Shown in pieces: positions 46,493-59,000 of a stretch of 64,000 nucleotides of DNA. A program made the translations under genes and the position numbers. Under the pieces are notes generated by a model. It did no database searches. It saw only the letters and a list, made by a program, of their open reading frames with translations, and was not told where the DNA came from. Within the stretch, counting starts at the first letter, position 1, and each line of letters starts with the position of its first letter. The DNA comes from Margaritispora aquatica (Eukaryota > Ascomycota > Leotiomycetes > Helotiales > Discinellaceae): positions 1,178,001 to 1,242,000 of the forward strand of contig VJWN01000011.1 of NCBI GenBank assembly GCA_007644065.1, written 5' to 3'.

Positions 46493-47516
46493 TCATCCAT
46501 CGACCCAGCGGCCCGGTCTTCTGGATTTTCGATCTTCATCTTCCCCCGTCACAGTATTCATCTTCTGGAAGCGAGTTTCCAGCCATCTTCGCGAGTTCTT
46601 GCATTCATTCCTCAGAGCCGCCACATGCTCACAACCATCAATCACTAGTAATTTCTGCTCCCGCTGTACCTTGTACAATTTCTTGAATTCCTCTCTCAGC
46701 ACTTGTGCATCTTCGCAGTCTTCGATGAGTGCCTCCCATTCAGGATAAGGAGGATGCAGGAAAAGCTTGTGGTTTTGACTCGTCATCTTGATGCCTCGTG
46801 TCGCTAAGGCATGTCTGTCGTCCCTGGCCTCGCTTGGGTCGAGGGTGACACCACCTGTATCGTCATCGTCTTCGTTGTTATCAGTGGTTATGAAGAGGTC
46901 TGCTTTCCCATGGGAGTCTGTTTTGTCGCCAGCTATATCCTCATGTTTGTTTTTCTCGGTGGCTTCAGAGGGTCTTGCTGCTGCGCTTGAGCCTGTTATG
47001 CCACCGGCGACACCATTATTTGGGTCAAAGTCAATGGATGTGAAAAGGTGCTGGACGCCAGATTCCAAATCTCTCAAACCATCAGAACCCTCGAGCTCAG
47101 CGATCCTTGCCTCAGCATCCAAAATCCGTCGTTGAAACTCTTTTCTTTCATTCGCATATCTGTTTTCAATATCGATCTTCGAGTCGACGATGAACTTGAA
47201 ATTGTTATTAAAGTTCGCATGAATCTCACCATTGGCCCTTTGATAAGCTTCAAGAATGTCGTTCTTGACTGTCGCCGTCACGCGTTTGTTGATTTCCACT
47301 TTGACGTCTTGTATCAGCTGCTGGTTCTCTTGTATGAGAGAAGTTTCTCTCGCGTGTAGTCGTGCATTCTCGCCGTTGACTCGGAGGATTTCTTCTTCGT
47401 ACTCTGCGATCAAGTTGCCCTGTGGTGTGGTCTTAGACCCTTTCGTTGCAGGCTCAAGGATGGCATCTCACATGTAGTATGTCAACATCCGGTTCAGGTT
47501 GCGGTTTTGATGCCAT
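46493..47516 (-). CDS. Coiled-coil hypothetical protein A
   Basis: Exon 1 (47516-47472, MASKPQPEPDVDILH) and exon 2 (47419-46493) join over a 52-nt intron (GTGAGA...CCACAG), giving 323 residues. Residues about 16-130 form a long predicted coiled coil rich in E, N, R and L (EYEEEILRVNGENARLHARE; NRYANERKEFQRRILDAEAR). An acidic disordered middle follows (TTDNNEDDDDTGG). A charged C-terminal helix region contains WEALIEDCEDAQVLREEFKK and CEHVAALRNECKNSRRWLE. No signal peptide, membrane segment or enzyme motif is seen. I do not recognise a family. A second coiled-coil gene lies 730 bp upstream on the same strand. Confidence 0.75.
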
Positions 47517-48243
47517 GCTGGTTGCTTGGTGTGTGTACCTCAGTTCAAATGATGAATGATAACCCTTGTTCTATCCGTTTAGGTATGGATAACTAAAGCT
47601 ATGTGGTTATGAAAAGCAGTGCCAAGCAATGTATAGTAAGTGCTGTTGCATTAATGTTACCAGTAATATTGGTTGAAGGGGAGGATGTGAGAAACGTCGA
47701 AAATCCCCTGAGATTATAACTTCCCAAAGGAGTATTTCAGGAAGGTGCTTGTTCAAAATATGCTCCAGGAAAGGAACCCTTGGTTTTTTTTTTCCAACAA
47801 GATCTATTCTCCACCTCAGAGCGCAATCATTATGTTAAGATTAAATATCCACAAATGGAAGCATAACTAAATGAGTGAAGCGCCGTTCTTCATGAGTCTC
47901 ACGAGGCACATGACTCTATCCACAATTAAAGAATGTTCTAATACCCACTTTCAGAAAAACTTATGGAAGCATATTTGCGATAAAGATGTTTCCATTATCT
48001 TTCTGTCTTCATAAGTGCTTGTTTGTTGCTGCTTGAGAATACATCATGATAGTCCTCGCTGAATCGCTCTGTAGTTTTCTACCTCAACCAAACGAGAAGC
48101 CTATCCTGCGAACTAAGTAAGAGTGAGCGAAGAGGCATACCATCTTTCTGGCGTGCTTTCTATCACCGTCTTTCCTATTCCCAGATGCATTTGTCATTTA
48201 CAACTGCACCGAATGAAAAACCATGCCAAAGATATCTCCGTGT
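47517..48243. other. Intergenic between two coiled-coil genes
   Basis: About 730 bp and AT-rich. It presumably holds the promoter of gene A and the 3' UTR of gene B. Nothing else seen. Confidence 0.5.
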
Positions 48244-49272
48244 CTAGACAGATCCTCTGCCATTTTCGCTTCTCATCTCAACACTGCGCGCAGCGGCTAA
48301 CTCCAAGAGTTGCCAAGTGCTTACATAGTCGTTGAAAGCTCTCTCTGTCTCAACCCAGTCCGAACCCACATGAGCCGCAGCCTGCGAAATAACGCACTTC
48401 AATTCCTCGAGCAGATACCGACCCGTCTCGCTATTCGTTGAGCCTTCCTTCATGAACTGCAAGAGATCGTAGTGCTGGGTGAAGATCTTGTCGAAACGCC
48501 TATCGTCGCTGTTTTGAAGTAGTTGCAAAGCAGTGCGAGGACTTCCGCCATAGACTTCGGTGAACCACTGCTCCATGCCCGAATTTTGAGCAGCGATCTC
48601 CTCAACTGGATCCAGCTTGGAGCCCATGGACTTGTCTCTATATCTGCCATGGCGAAAGCGATAGATAGCATCTTCGATCAACATAGCGTCAACAAAGGCG
48701 TCTGCAACATGCACAGCTTGGTTGTCATTGCCAAGACCAAAATTGCGCTCATCAACTCTAACGCCTGTTGACTCGAGTACTTCGACACAGATCTTATCAA
48801 GGATGCTCCTATGGCGGCCGATGTTGCGAAGACGTCTCCATCTGGCGTCATGCTTTTCACGAAACGTGATCTCGTCCATGTACTCTTCACATTCCTCTTC
48901 CAAGCGTTGAACCTTGTTCTTGAGTGCGAGCCATTTCTCCTTCCAGTCTACAGAAGTTCTGGAGGTTAGAGGTGTTGCGGTATGCTCAGCAGGATCGGTG
49001 GAGAATTCGTCCTGTGGCGCGACTTGTTCGGATGCAGAAGTCTGCGCATTAGAGAACTTGGTGTAGAGCTTGATAATCGCGTCGTCCCGAGCTTTGAGCT
49101 GGTTCTTGGAATCTTCCAATTGGGTTGACAGATCTAAAACCATCTGCTGAAAAGATCGTCAGCGAAACAGAACTGAACTAAAGCGAACTGCGATAGTTTT
49201 TGCAGAAAAACAACTTACGCGGTAGTGGTCGTTCTTACGCTTCCCATCCATTCCACTGATTCCCTGACCCAT
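48244..49272 (-). CDS. Coiled-coil hypothetical protein B
   Basis: Exon 1 (49272-49219, MGQGISGMDGKRKNDHYR) splices over a 72-nt intron (GTAAGT...TTTTCAG) to exon 2 (49146-48244), for about 318 residues. An N-terminal coiled coil (LDLSTQLEDSKNQLKARDDA) precedes a Ser/Thr-rich linker. A second, charged helix follows (WLALKNKVQRLEEECEEYMD). A probably globular helical region comes after that (SILDKICVEVLESTGVRVDE; FTQHYDLLQFMKEGSTNSET). It shares general design with gene A (short first exon, N-terminal coiled coil, charged C-terminal helices), but I cannot show homology by eye. Function unknown; no targeting signal is visible. Confidence 0.75.
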
Positions 49273-50701
49273 CTTGAAAGAACTTTGACGCGTAGGAATG
49301 CGTCTTGGTTCTTTTGTGTGATTGTTTTCTTGGTATTGTTTTTCACACGGTTTGAAATCAAATTGGATGGTCATTGTTAGCGATTTGGTTTGTACTGTGC
49401 CTTAAGCGATATACAGGAAAGGGACTAGCGTCATTGCAAAGACGAACTTCAAATTTCATAGTAATGGGCTAGAATCAGCTCTATAGTATGGTGCTTGGTC
49501 TGTACAAGAGAGATGAACATCTAGCTGGGTTAGAGTCGTTTAAACGAGTATGCCGCACACATGAAAGCTTTCGTTGTCCTTATTTCACTCAAGTCTTTCT
49601 AGCTAATTATAAACATTTATTTAGCTCCTGCGTATTGTCATAAGACCCAAAGATGTTGTAGGTAATCATCGTATCTGCTAGAATCATAATCACAGGTTTC
49701 CATGGTGGATCAAAGAGGCCCCAAGTCTGGAGTGGGGATGTTGACTGCAGCGATTTGTAATTGTCATTGAAGTCTAATGTTTGCCTGTACATGGAGATAT
49801 ATCGTTTCAAGAACGCACTGCTAATGGTCCTTACAGAGGGCAACGTGTATGTTTGAGTTTTAGAATCGCCAAATACTTCAAAATATTCGAAAATACGATT
49901 TATCCATATTTGGTCACTTTATATTTATTGGATTGTTGTGGATTATTCGTAAGTTGAGATAGATTTGAAGGAGACTTTATGATATACTTGAAGTCTAAAC
50001 CATGCTCTTCCAGATGCCTAGAAGAAAATAAGAGCTTCAAATTCCCATTCTCAAAAAGCTACTCTCTGGAGGAAAAAGTGTTAGCTAACTTCGGAGATAT
50101 CATATTGGTCTTATCAACATAACGTCCCAATGCATCATATCGGAGCATTTATCCTTCCAATCCCACTATTCTACTCGTGTGGTTTTTCGTGCCCTAATTC
50201 CCTTCATATCCTCCGAGAGTGTACGCCTCTACATACGAGGACGTTGACGCTCTAGAGCTGATTCTGTATATGGTTCCTCGGTGATAACTTGATGTCGAGA
50301 GCATGAAAATGCTATTGGGAGGAGCTATGCTTTGGCACTATCCTGCATCAAGTGGTTGACTTGTGGCGACATGGCTGGTTAAGGGATCTTAAGCGAATTG
50401 AGGGGGAAGTACCGACCCTGTCTCATGGCAGAACTCAAGCTGCATTCTTCTGAAATCTTTAAGTTAAACACGGGTAGTAGATTTAATGGAAAATGGTCGT
50501 GGATTTATCTTTTTCCTACCATTTATGAGACCAAACATATAGTATTCAATTGATCAATACTCCTGCTATGATAGTATTTTCTCCAATGAAACACGCCTTA
50601 AGGCCTGAAATAACATGGATGTAAAACACTTCACATATCGCCGAGAAAGCCAACCATCCCTTACTTTTCAAATCAAAGGTCCTCCCATCCTCAAAGATAG
50701 A
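49273..50701. other. Intergenic, AT-rich
   Basis: About 1.4 kb between the start of coiled-coil gene B and the 3' end of the P450 gene. No coding frame or repeat of note. Confidence 0.5.
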
Positions 50702-52402
50702 CTACATATCCTCCCAGACCAGCTTAATTTTCTCGGGATGCAACATCTGCAGCGTGATAACAATATCCGAATCCTCCACGACACCCATGACTCTCTTCTT
50801 CGCATCCTCAACCTTCTCGCCCTTTTCCAGAACAGGACTCGCCTTATGATCACGGAAGAGTCTCGCAATCGTAGCCACAAACTCCACTTGCGAAAACTTC
50901 TTGCCAGGACACACACGTGGGCCTGATGCCCAGGGCAAGAATGTGCCTGGTGGCGGCTGGTACATTTGCTCAGCACCGGACTCGGACTTGACGATCCATC
51001 GATCTGGGCGCCAGGTGAGTGCATCCTCACCCCAGTATTCGGGCGAGACGTGGATCGCAGCACTGTTGATGGGTATGTAGGTGTTTGGGGGGAGAGTGTA
51101 CGTTTTACCTTGGATTTCGAGCGTTGTTAGAGAGTTGCATGTGTATTTCGGGATGACGATTACCGGGCCAAAGAGACGCAGTGTTTCGTACTTGAAGATA
51201 AGTTAGCTTGGCGATCAAGGTACCGAGATATATAATCTCACCATCAAAGCTAAGCATCTGGTCATCTTTGGGAATACTTTCTCGTATTCCCAAGCCGTCG
51301 GTTCTTTTGAGCCAAATACAGATCTGATTTCTTCTCTGACCCATGCTTGCCAGTGAGCATCTGCAGCTAACAGTACCACAGCATAGGTGAGAGTATTCCC
51401 CGTCGTATCATGTCCAGCTAGCGAGTAAATGAATAAATTTCCAAGCATTTCTTCGTCAGTCAGTCCATTCCTGCCTTGTGAGCCATCTTCCTGTGCTGAA
51501 ACTCGAACCAAAACACTCAAGAGATTGTCTTTCTCGGCATCCTGTTGAATAGACGCTTTCTCTTCTTTCACCATATCTAACATGTATGCTCGAAACTCGT
51601 CAATTGCAGTCCTGACCTTGACAAACCCACGAGGCAAGACTGAGTTTGGCAAACCAGTAGATGTAATGATGATTGTGGTGTACAAATTGCTAAGAACTTC
51701 GTGAAGCGCTTCACGATGCGACATTGTATGCCCTTCCGGTAAGCTAGTGGATCCCTCCTTGAATGGATATGACTTTCCAAAACCAGCGGATGTCAGTACA
51801 TTAAGTGTCATAGTCAGGGCATCCCGTGGTGTTGTTGTTACACCTGCTGCAGCGAACGTCAACCAATAATTTAGCATCTCCCCTGCCTGCTTGACAGACT
51901 CTCTCCAAACATGAGAGCTTGTTCTTTCGTTAAAGGGGGGTGTCGTGATTTTTCGATGGCGTTGCCAGTCTTCTCCATTCACAGTGTCGACGTTAGGACC
52001 AAATATTTCAATCGGTTTGTACATTGCAGGTGATTTAATGAATTCTTTTCTTCGACTGAGTACATCATCAGAAGCTTCAGCATCAGCTAGAATAACCTGA
52101 ATCTCTGTCGGAGTAACGATGATGAATGCAGGGCCATATTTTTCATGAAAAGGATAATCAGGTCTCCAGAACCAGGCAAAGCCACTGTAGTCGACGAAGC
52201 TGCAGAGTCCAAAAGGAAATTTCTTCAGCAAAGGTCCCAGTTGATCCTCAAATATCGACCATATTGGGCCCATGATCGATACAGGCGTTATGAGTATAGG
52301 CAGTCCAATTGTGCGTGCTTCATTGTAATTTTTGATGAGGTTGATCATAGGCCAAGACAACAACGCCACAGCGATCGAGAATAGTATGAGGAGGACAGCC
52401 AT
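50702..52402 (-). CDS. Cytochrome P450 monooxygenase
   Basis: A membrane-anchored haem-thiolate oxidase, probably in the endoplasmic reticulum. Exons 52402-51242 and 51190-50702 give 549 residues; the 51-nt intron (GTGAGA...CTAAC...CTTCAAG) lies just before the ExxR helix. The N-terminal anchor is MAVLLILFSIAVALLSWPMI. The I-helix oxygen-activation motif is SLAGHDTTGNTL, with an intact acid-threonine pair. The K-helix is YETLRLFGP (E-x-x-R). The PERF-like element is WRPDRW. The haem loop is FLPWASGPRVCPGKKFSQVE, with the Cys ligand. All hallmarks are present, so the enzyme should be active. The substrate cannot be told from sequence. No biosynthetic backbone gene lies nearby, so a secondary-metabolite cluster is not supported. 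It diverges from the gene at 53029. Confidence 0.93.
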
Positions 52403-53028
52403 TGTTATCAATGCTCCAAACAAGTTTGATAACTCTATATTATAAACTCCGAGTGAGGTTGGATAAATTTGAACATACGTTGCACGAAAGATTTAGCCTG
52501 GTTGAGAACCGGGTTTAGTCTTATTCCGAATACCGAAAGCTAATATGAGTTTTGACGGTACCGGTACCTCAAAACCTCACAATGAAATAGGAGAAAATGC
52601 TAAGGGGTGAAGTACCAATGAAAAGTGGAAAGTTTGAAACCCATCTGGAGGATCGCACTAATGAATTGGGGAAAGTCGGTAAGGGGTACAAAACGGGTGT
52701 CAATTCCGAACCGAAGAGGATGCCGAACATCACATGACCTTTTCGTTTGGAAATTGCGGATGAAGTCGAATTTTCTGGGTTTCAAGCATGCTTGTATATG
52801 CAGTCTGACTTCATTCCGAGGGAAATCTCAATATTCATGGTTTAAAATCAGTATGGCCGTGTTCAAACATGAGCTTTGTTGATTCTTGTGAAACTCAAAT
52901 GGCGGTGGAGTGGGGGCCAGTGCCTGGATGTCTTCATCAATCTCGCAGGTCTTCCTCCTGTCTCCATTATTATTCGGCGCGTCTTCGTTCTGTTTGTCCT
53001 TATCGTATTACTCCTTCAACTGCCAAGT
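52403..53028. other. Divergent intergenic region, P450 and the 53029 gene
   Basis: About 630 bp. The open frame running from 52876 into the next gene may include an extra 5' exon or a short hydrophobic leader (RRVFVLFVLIVLLLQLP) if translation starts earlier. Confidence 0.4.
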
Positions 53029-54375
53029 ATGAAACCGCCTGTTCAGTTTTTGGACTTGAAGGACATCGAAAGAATAACACCTAGTGGTGCTTCAAGTACT
53101 TTTGCTATCATCGACCCAGCCATAACTATTGAGCGAAGTAACGGAAGATTGGAGATCGCCGCACGTTTCAATCTTGAAGTGAAGCCTTATCCAGTGTTTT
53201 CACGGTCAGTGCTTGGGTTTCTCAGATACAAATGAGAAAAAGAAATTCTAGCTGAATGTCCCAGTCAGGACAACAAGAAATGGCCGCATGCAAGATATAT
53301 TGACTGTGTGCGGCTCACACACATTATTTCTGGAGATGACATTCCACTATCGTTTGAGCCAGGTACATCGATAGAAGATGCTTACACGGTCACGGAAAGC
53401 ATCCAAAACACACGCTCTGTGACGGCCGGTGGGGGACTCTCATCACTCACCCCGACTGCGAATGTTGCAATCAGCATTGTAAAAGGTGGCAAGATAGAGG
53501 TTGTGAGTAGAATATCACCTTGGGCATGCAATGCAGGGCGAGAACCTCTTAGTGAGTTATCCTTGGTGCTTTGGTGAAATATTCTGATGGCCTCAGCAAT
53601 GGAGCATCCTAATCAGAGATTCTCATGGGAATGGATCTCGAACCTAGGCGAGAATCCTACAATACCGGACACAGCGTTTAGAGGCATGAAATGGCCCATC
53701 GCCGTTCGACGAAATGTGGATGAGAAGGCTCTGGAGATCCTGACTGAGGATAGAAACAGGAGCGAGCAAGAAAGCATTGCGGCACGGAGAGCGATAGCAG
53801 ACTTGTTGAATTTTCAGTTCTCTATTGAGGTATGTCCCGCATAATCGCTGGATCATTTGGCACTCACTTTTCAAAGATTAATGTAAGAGAACTTGGATAT
53901 GGTGGCGTTCTCGCCCATTGGGAGAAATGGGCACATTGGCTTCGCCCATACCGACATCCTAAAGGTGCCTACGATGCAAAGCAGAATCGCGGCCAGCCTT
54001 TGCCCAAAACAGGCCCTGAATTCTTCTTCTTGGGTCCGGAGGGGGTGAAAGACTTCACTGAAGAGGATCTGGATGAATTTGAGTCGAACTTGGGTCCGCC
54101 TGGAGTCGACACGGATTCACTACAGGATGCCAAAAAGAAGGCATACGAAGAGGTAACCAGAAAGATTTGTTTGATATCATGTCTGACTAACATCGTCGTA
54201 GTATGCTCGGACTGGACTATGTGCAAGTCACATCTCGACATACACAGAGGGAAAGATTGGAAATCCATCTGTCATGAGGCTAGCCCAGGTGCCAGAAATA
54301 GAGGCGGTAGTGGTTGAGCAAGTGAAAGGGGCTGAGGGAAAGACGAAAGCGACATATACTGCTAAGACTTGGTAG
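53029..54375 (+). CDS. Five-exon fungal hypothetical protein
   Basis: Exons 53029-53204, 53265-53551, 53597-53829, 53877-54152 and 54202-54375 give 381 residues, all junctions in phase with introns of 45-60 nt. One run is MKPPVQFLDLKDIERI, then DPAITIERSNGRLEIAARFN. A later block is TESIQNTRSVTAGGGLSSLT with PTANVAISIVKGGKIEVVSR and then NQRFSWEWISNLGENPTIPD. The beta-rich Ser/Thr/Gly pattern reminds me of an unnamed ascomycete family, but I cannot name it. The C-terminal part has HWEKWAHWLRPYRHPKGAYD and an acidic segment. No signal or transmembrane segment exists from this start. It ends 67 bp from the stop of the convergent DUF218 gene. Clean phase across four introns argues for a functional gene. 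Confidence 0.75.
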
Positions 54376-54442
54376 ACATGTAAGATTAGCAATTCCCTAG
54401 ATACGACAAGCCTTGTTGTGCTTGTTTGAAATATCGCTATCG

Positions 54443-55255
54443 CTATCGCTTGCTCACTAGAATTTCTTGAAGTCTTTCTTGCGCAGCTATAACCTCAATA
54501 GGAACATCAACTTGCACGATTGAGTTTGTCCCTCGTGGTCCATACTTTTCTAATCTTGGAACTTCGCCCATAATCAGACCAAAAAACCGAGTCGGATCCC
54601 ACAGATCAACACTTGACACTTCTGGAATGTCAAATTCTGGTCCTGACTCCCCAAGCTTCATTCTTGGAACCATGAGGGGACAACTGAGTATATTGGGAGG
54701 ACTTTCGAGATCCTTGTAAGCTTTCTCGAACGAAGCGACCGTCCTTATTTGCATTGTGGGATCTTGCATGAGGAGAACGCTTTTGGGTGAGGTAATCCCG
54801 GCCGATTCAAGCACCTTGCGACTTTCAGTAGCATTTCCAGAGCAGTTTGTAGATTTGTCTTCAATCAGAATTTGACACCCCCTTGAAGTCATAGCAGCAA
54901 TATCAAAGTACCGATACAGAATCTTCTCAAGCACACGTGCTTCCCTTAGGCCTTTCACCCCTTCTGCCAGTCCATGAAAAGCTTTGTGTTGGGCGACAGC
55001 CTCCCATATCAAGGGGGTTGAATGACCGATTCCTCCACAAAGGATCAGTGTCTTTGTAAGATCGGGGCGTTTCTCGATTATGTGGAATAGTGTTTCTGCG
55101 GGATGGAGGACAGCAGATACGCATATTACGATTGCATCTGTGTGGAATTCTGACTCCAAGAGATCCTGGATCTGTATTTCAGCTTTGGCAAGGAAAACAG
55201 AAAGTGTGTTGATGTCGGTAATGGACTGAGATTTTACAGTGGAGGTGGAAGACAT
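54443..55255 (-). CDS. DUF218 (YdcF-like) domain protein
   Basis: Intronless, 270 residues from the ATG at 55255 (MSSTSTVKSQSITD); an in-frame ATG at 55390 would add 45 residues of low-complexity leader. DUF218/YdcF proteins have a Rossmann-like fold, and some bind nucleotides such as S-adenosylmethionine; cellular roles are mostly unknown. The domain starts at DAIVICVSAVLHPAETLFHI, then LTKTLILCGGIGHSTPLIWE. The conserved ILIEDKSTNCSGNATESRKV matches the E-x-x-S-x-x-T-x-E-N/S pattern of the family. SVLLMQDPTMQIRTVASFEK corresponds to the next core strand and helix. In fungi this resembles stand-alone cytosolic versions; no membrane anchor is seen. It diverges from the GH35 gene. Confidence 0.85.
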   Translation of the reverse strand: MSSTSTVKSQSITDINTLSVFLAKAEIQIQDLLESEFHTDAIVICVSAVLHPAETLFHIIEKRPDLTKTLILCGGIGHSTPLIWEAVAQHKAFHGLAEGVKGLREARVLEKILYRYFDIAAMTSRGCQILIEDKSTNCSGNATESRKVLESAGITSPKSVLLMQDPTMQIRTVASFEKAYKDLESPPNILSCPLMVPRMKLGESGPEFDIPEVSSVDLWDPTRFFGLIMGEVPRLEKYGPRGTNSIVQVDVPIEVIAAQERLQEILVSKR

Positions 55256-56087
55256 AATTGTAAAGTTGTGATAGACGCCTGAGCTTATTTCAGGATGCCT
55301 GGGCGAAGTTGATGTAAGGTTGGCATAAGGTGGGAGCGGAGCGGAGCGGATATCGGACTCACGGGATGTCGGCCGATAGGAAGCATTCATCCGTGATGCA
55401 AACAAGACGTCAACTCGATTTCACTTTTTTTAGCATACTTATTACCTCAAACATTCTTCTCCTTCCTCCCTTCCCCCTGTAGCAAATAACATCATGTCAC
55501 AGCAACAATTCCCGACGAATACGAGAGGCGTGCGAGTTTTCGGGTTCAGATGTCTGCTCCCTTTTACCGGCACCGGACCCGCTATTTAGGGTCAATGACC
55601 AGCTTGAAAATACCCAACCCCTCGCAGGACAAGCATCATCTCACCGTTTGCCACCCCGCATTTTGATCTCATCTCAAGGATCTCAAGGGCTCCCCTGCAG
55701 CTGTGGGGTTTATTGTTTACGGAAGTACATGATGTCGGTTCATTGAAGGACCGAGAGAATTGACATAACTCCACACACATCCTCTGGTCCTGACGATCAA
55801 CAGCTTCTCTCACTATTAGCCGTGAGCACTTCATATCATCCGACATGAAGTATGTCCCAATTTTTAACCTTGTTTTGCGCTCCAGTTATATCTATCTTCT
55901 CCGATTGCTGGAATAAAAGATGTTCTTTGTGCGAGGAAGTAGTGATGATTTGCGTCGGTATAGTGCAAGGCTTTCAGCCCGGTGGGCATGGCCATCTAGG
56001 AAACGCTGCCCAAAACAATTGCTATATAAGTCACAAGTAAGGAACTCGTAGCTGCAGTGTGAGAAGCAATAGCAACATCGAAACAAG
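55256..56087. other. Divergent promoter region, DUF218 and GH35 genes
   Basis: About 830 bp with no gene. It carries GGAGCGGAGCGGA (near 55331) on the DUF218 side and a TATA box near the GH35 start. Confidence 0.5.
56023..56030 (+). promoter_or_regulatory. TATA box of the GH35 gene
   Basis: TATATAAG lies 58-65 bp before the ATG, the usual distance for a strongly regulated fungal promoter with a short leader. Confidence 0.5.
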
Positions 56088-59000
56088 ATGCGCTTCCTTC
56101 AGCTTTTCCTTGCGCTTTTCGCGCTGTTGTGGTCTTCAAATGCAACATCGGACGGTCTCCAAGATTTAGTGACATGGGATCCGTACAGCATTGTGATCAA
56201 TGACACCCGAGTGTTCATATTGTAAGTGAAAATAGTTTTCGGGTCAGTTCTTAATATATTGACATCGCTTAGTTCTGGGGAGTTTCACTACCAACGGATG
56301 CCCGTGCCTGAGATGTGGTTGGATATTTTCCACAAATTCAAGGCAAATGGATTCAATGCTGTTAGGTATTCATCTTTTCAGTCTCATTATCTGCATTGAT
56401 ATTAATTGGAACAGCATCTATTTCTTCTGGTCCTACCACTCCGCTTCGAAAGATGTGTTCGACTTTGAAACAGCTGGGAAGAATGTGCAAAGAATGATGG
56501 ACTACGCCAAAGAGGCTGGACTTTATATCATTGCTCGAGCAGGACCTTATTGTAATGCAGAGACAAATGGAGGTGGACTTGCGCTGTGGGGTTCGGATGG
56601 AAGTCTAGGAAATTTGAGGACATCAGACGCAACCTACTACGCCGCATGGCAACCATTCATTGCAAAAATTGGAGCAATCATAGCTGCTAATGAGATCACG
56701 AAAGGAGGGGTTAGTACTTTTGCTTTGAGAAGCGAACTTTTGCTAACTCTCCAAAGCCAGTCATTCTGAACCAAGTAGAGAATGAATTGCAACAAACTGT
56801 ATATTCTGCAACTAACACGCTTGTCATTTATATGGAGCAGTTGAAGACGGCTTTCCGAGCAGCCGGAGTTACTGTCCCTTTCACACACAACGAGAAGGGC
56901 CAGAGAGCTATGTCATGGAGTACAGACTACAAGAATGTTGGTGGTGCTGTGAACATGTATGGATTGGTAGGCCATTCTCCGATATCAAAATCCATATTTT
57001 TCGTGGCATACTGATATCCCAATAGGACAGTTATCCTGGAGGCCAGTCTTGCACATCGATTAATTCTGGCTTCAGCTTGGTTCGCACCTATCACCAATGG
57101 TTCTCCAATTACTCATACACCCAACCTAATTACTTTCCTGAGTTCCAAGGAGGGTGGTTCGCGCCTTGGGGTGGAAGCTTTTATGATAATTGTCTTTCAG
57201 AACACGATCCAGCTTTCGCGGATGTGTATTATAAGAACAATATTGGACAGCGAACCACGCTCCTGAACCTATATATGGCGTTCGGTGGAACAAACTGGGG
57301 TCACTCAGCGGCACCCGTTGTGTACTCCTCATACGATTATTCTGCACCTTTGCGAGAGACTCGACAAATTCAGGTCAAGTTCTATCAAACGAAACTTATA
57401 TCGCTTTTCACCAGAGTGTCTCAAGATCTTGTGAAAACGTATATGGTTGGTAATGGAACAGGATATTCGGTGAGCAAACTTTTCCTTTTAAAATGCCGAA
57501 ACAACGACCACTCTTCAGCGAAGAAAGCTAGCTGAGTCATTTTTCAATCACAACGCATCGTCATCACCAATAGCTACTTCTCCACGTTGAGCTTACTGAC
57601 ATGCATGAAGGTATCCGCTACAGATATCTGGACTTGGGAGCTTCGAAATCCAGACACAAATGCAGGCTTTTACACTGTCCAACATTCCACATCCAACTCA
57701 AGAGTTTCCTCAACCTTTTCCGCTTACCTCAACACATCCAAAGGACTGATCACTGTGCCAAACATCAATCTCAACGGACGCCAAAGTAAAATATTGGTCA
57801 CTGACTACAACTTCGGAAACAACAGTCTATTGTACTCAAGCGCAGATGTTCTCACATATGGTGTTTTCAACACCGATGTCATTGCATTTTATGTGCAAGT
57901 TGGTCAAATCGGCCAGTTCGCGCTAAAAAACATGCCATCTAACATCACATACAATGTGTATGGAACTGCCAACGTCACAGCCTCCTCAGCTGATGGTGTG
58001 ATGACATTTATCTATAAACAGACAACTGGGCAAACAGTCTTGAAAGTTAATGGCATTTTGGTATATCTGCTTGAAACCCAGACTGCATGGAAGTTTTGGG
58101 CTCCACCAACAACAATCAACCCGACTGTCAAGCCAAATCAGCAGATATTCGTACTTGGACCTTACCTCGTGCGAAATGCATATGTGTCACATGGCGTTGT
58201 GCACGTTTCGGGAGACAACGACAATGCGACAACTATTGAGGTTTATACAGGCAACCCGAAAATCCAAACGATCGATTGGAACGGATTGCGACTTAATGCC
58301 ATTCCAACTCCATACGGCTCAGTGACGGCTCAAATTCCCGGAAATGAGAATCGTACCATCTCACTGCCATTATTGACAAACTGGCGATCCGCGAACTCTC
58401 TACCAGAAAAAGTCTCCACATATAACGATGCGAAATGGAAAGTCTGCAACAAGACAACAACTCTGAGTCCTGTTGCTCCACTGACCAAGCCGGTTTTGTT
58501 TTCTAGCGACTACGGATTCTACAGTGGCGCAAAGGTATATCGTGGATATTTTGATGGCGCTAACTACACCACTGTTAACATTACTGCTTCAGGAGGGCTA
58601 GCATTTGGCTGGAGCGCTTGGTTGAATGGTGTTCTCATTGGCGGAGATAATGGAACGTCTCTTTTGACCACAACAGCTGCATCGCTATCACTTCCATCTT
58701 CGGCACTGAAACCAAAGAGCAATGTCATCACAGTCGTTGTCGATTACCATGGTCACGATCAAACTTCCACTGCAAAGGGAGTTGAGAACCCTCGCGGTAT
58801 TCTAGGTGCTTCGCTTCTGCCTCTTGGAACCAATACCACAAGCACAGGATTTTCATCTTGGAAAATTCAAGGCAATGCAGGCGGTTCTGCCAACATCGAT
58901 TATGTCAGAGGACCAATGAACGAAGGAGGACTCTATGGTGAGAGATTGGGATGGCATTTGCCAGGCTTCTCGCCTTCCTCGCCAACTTTCGACCGCTCCA

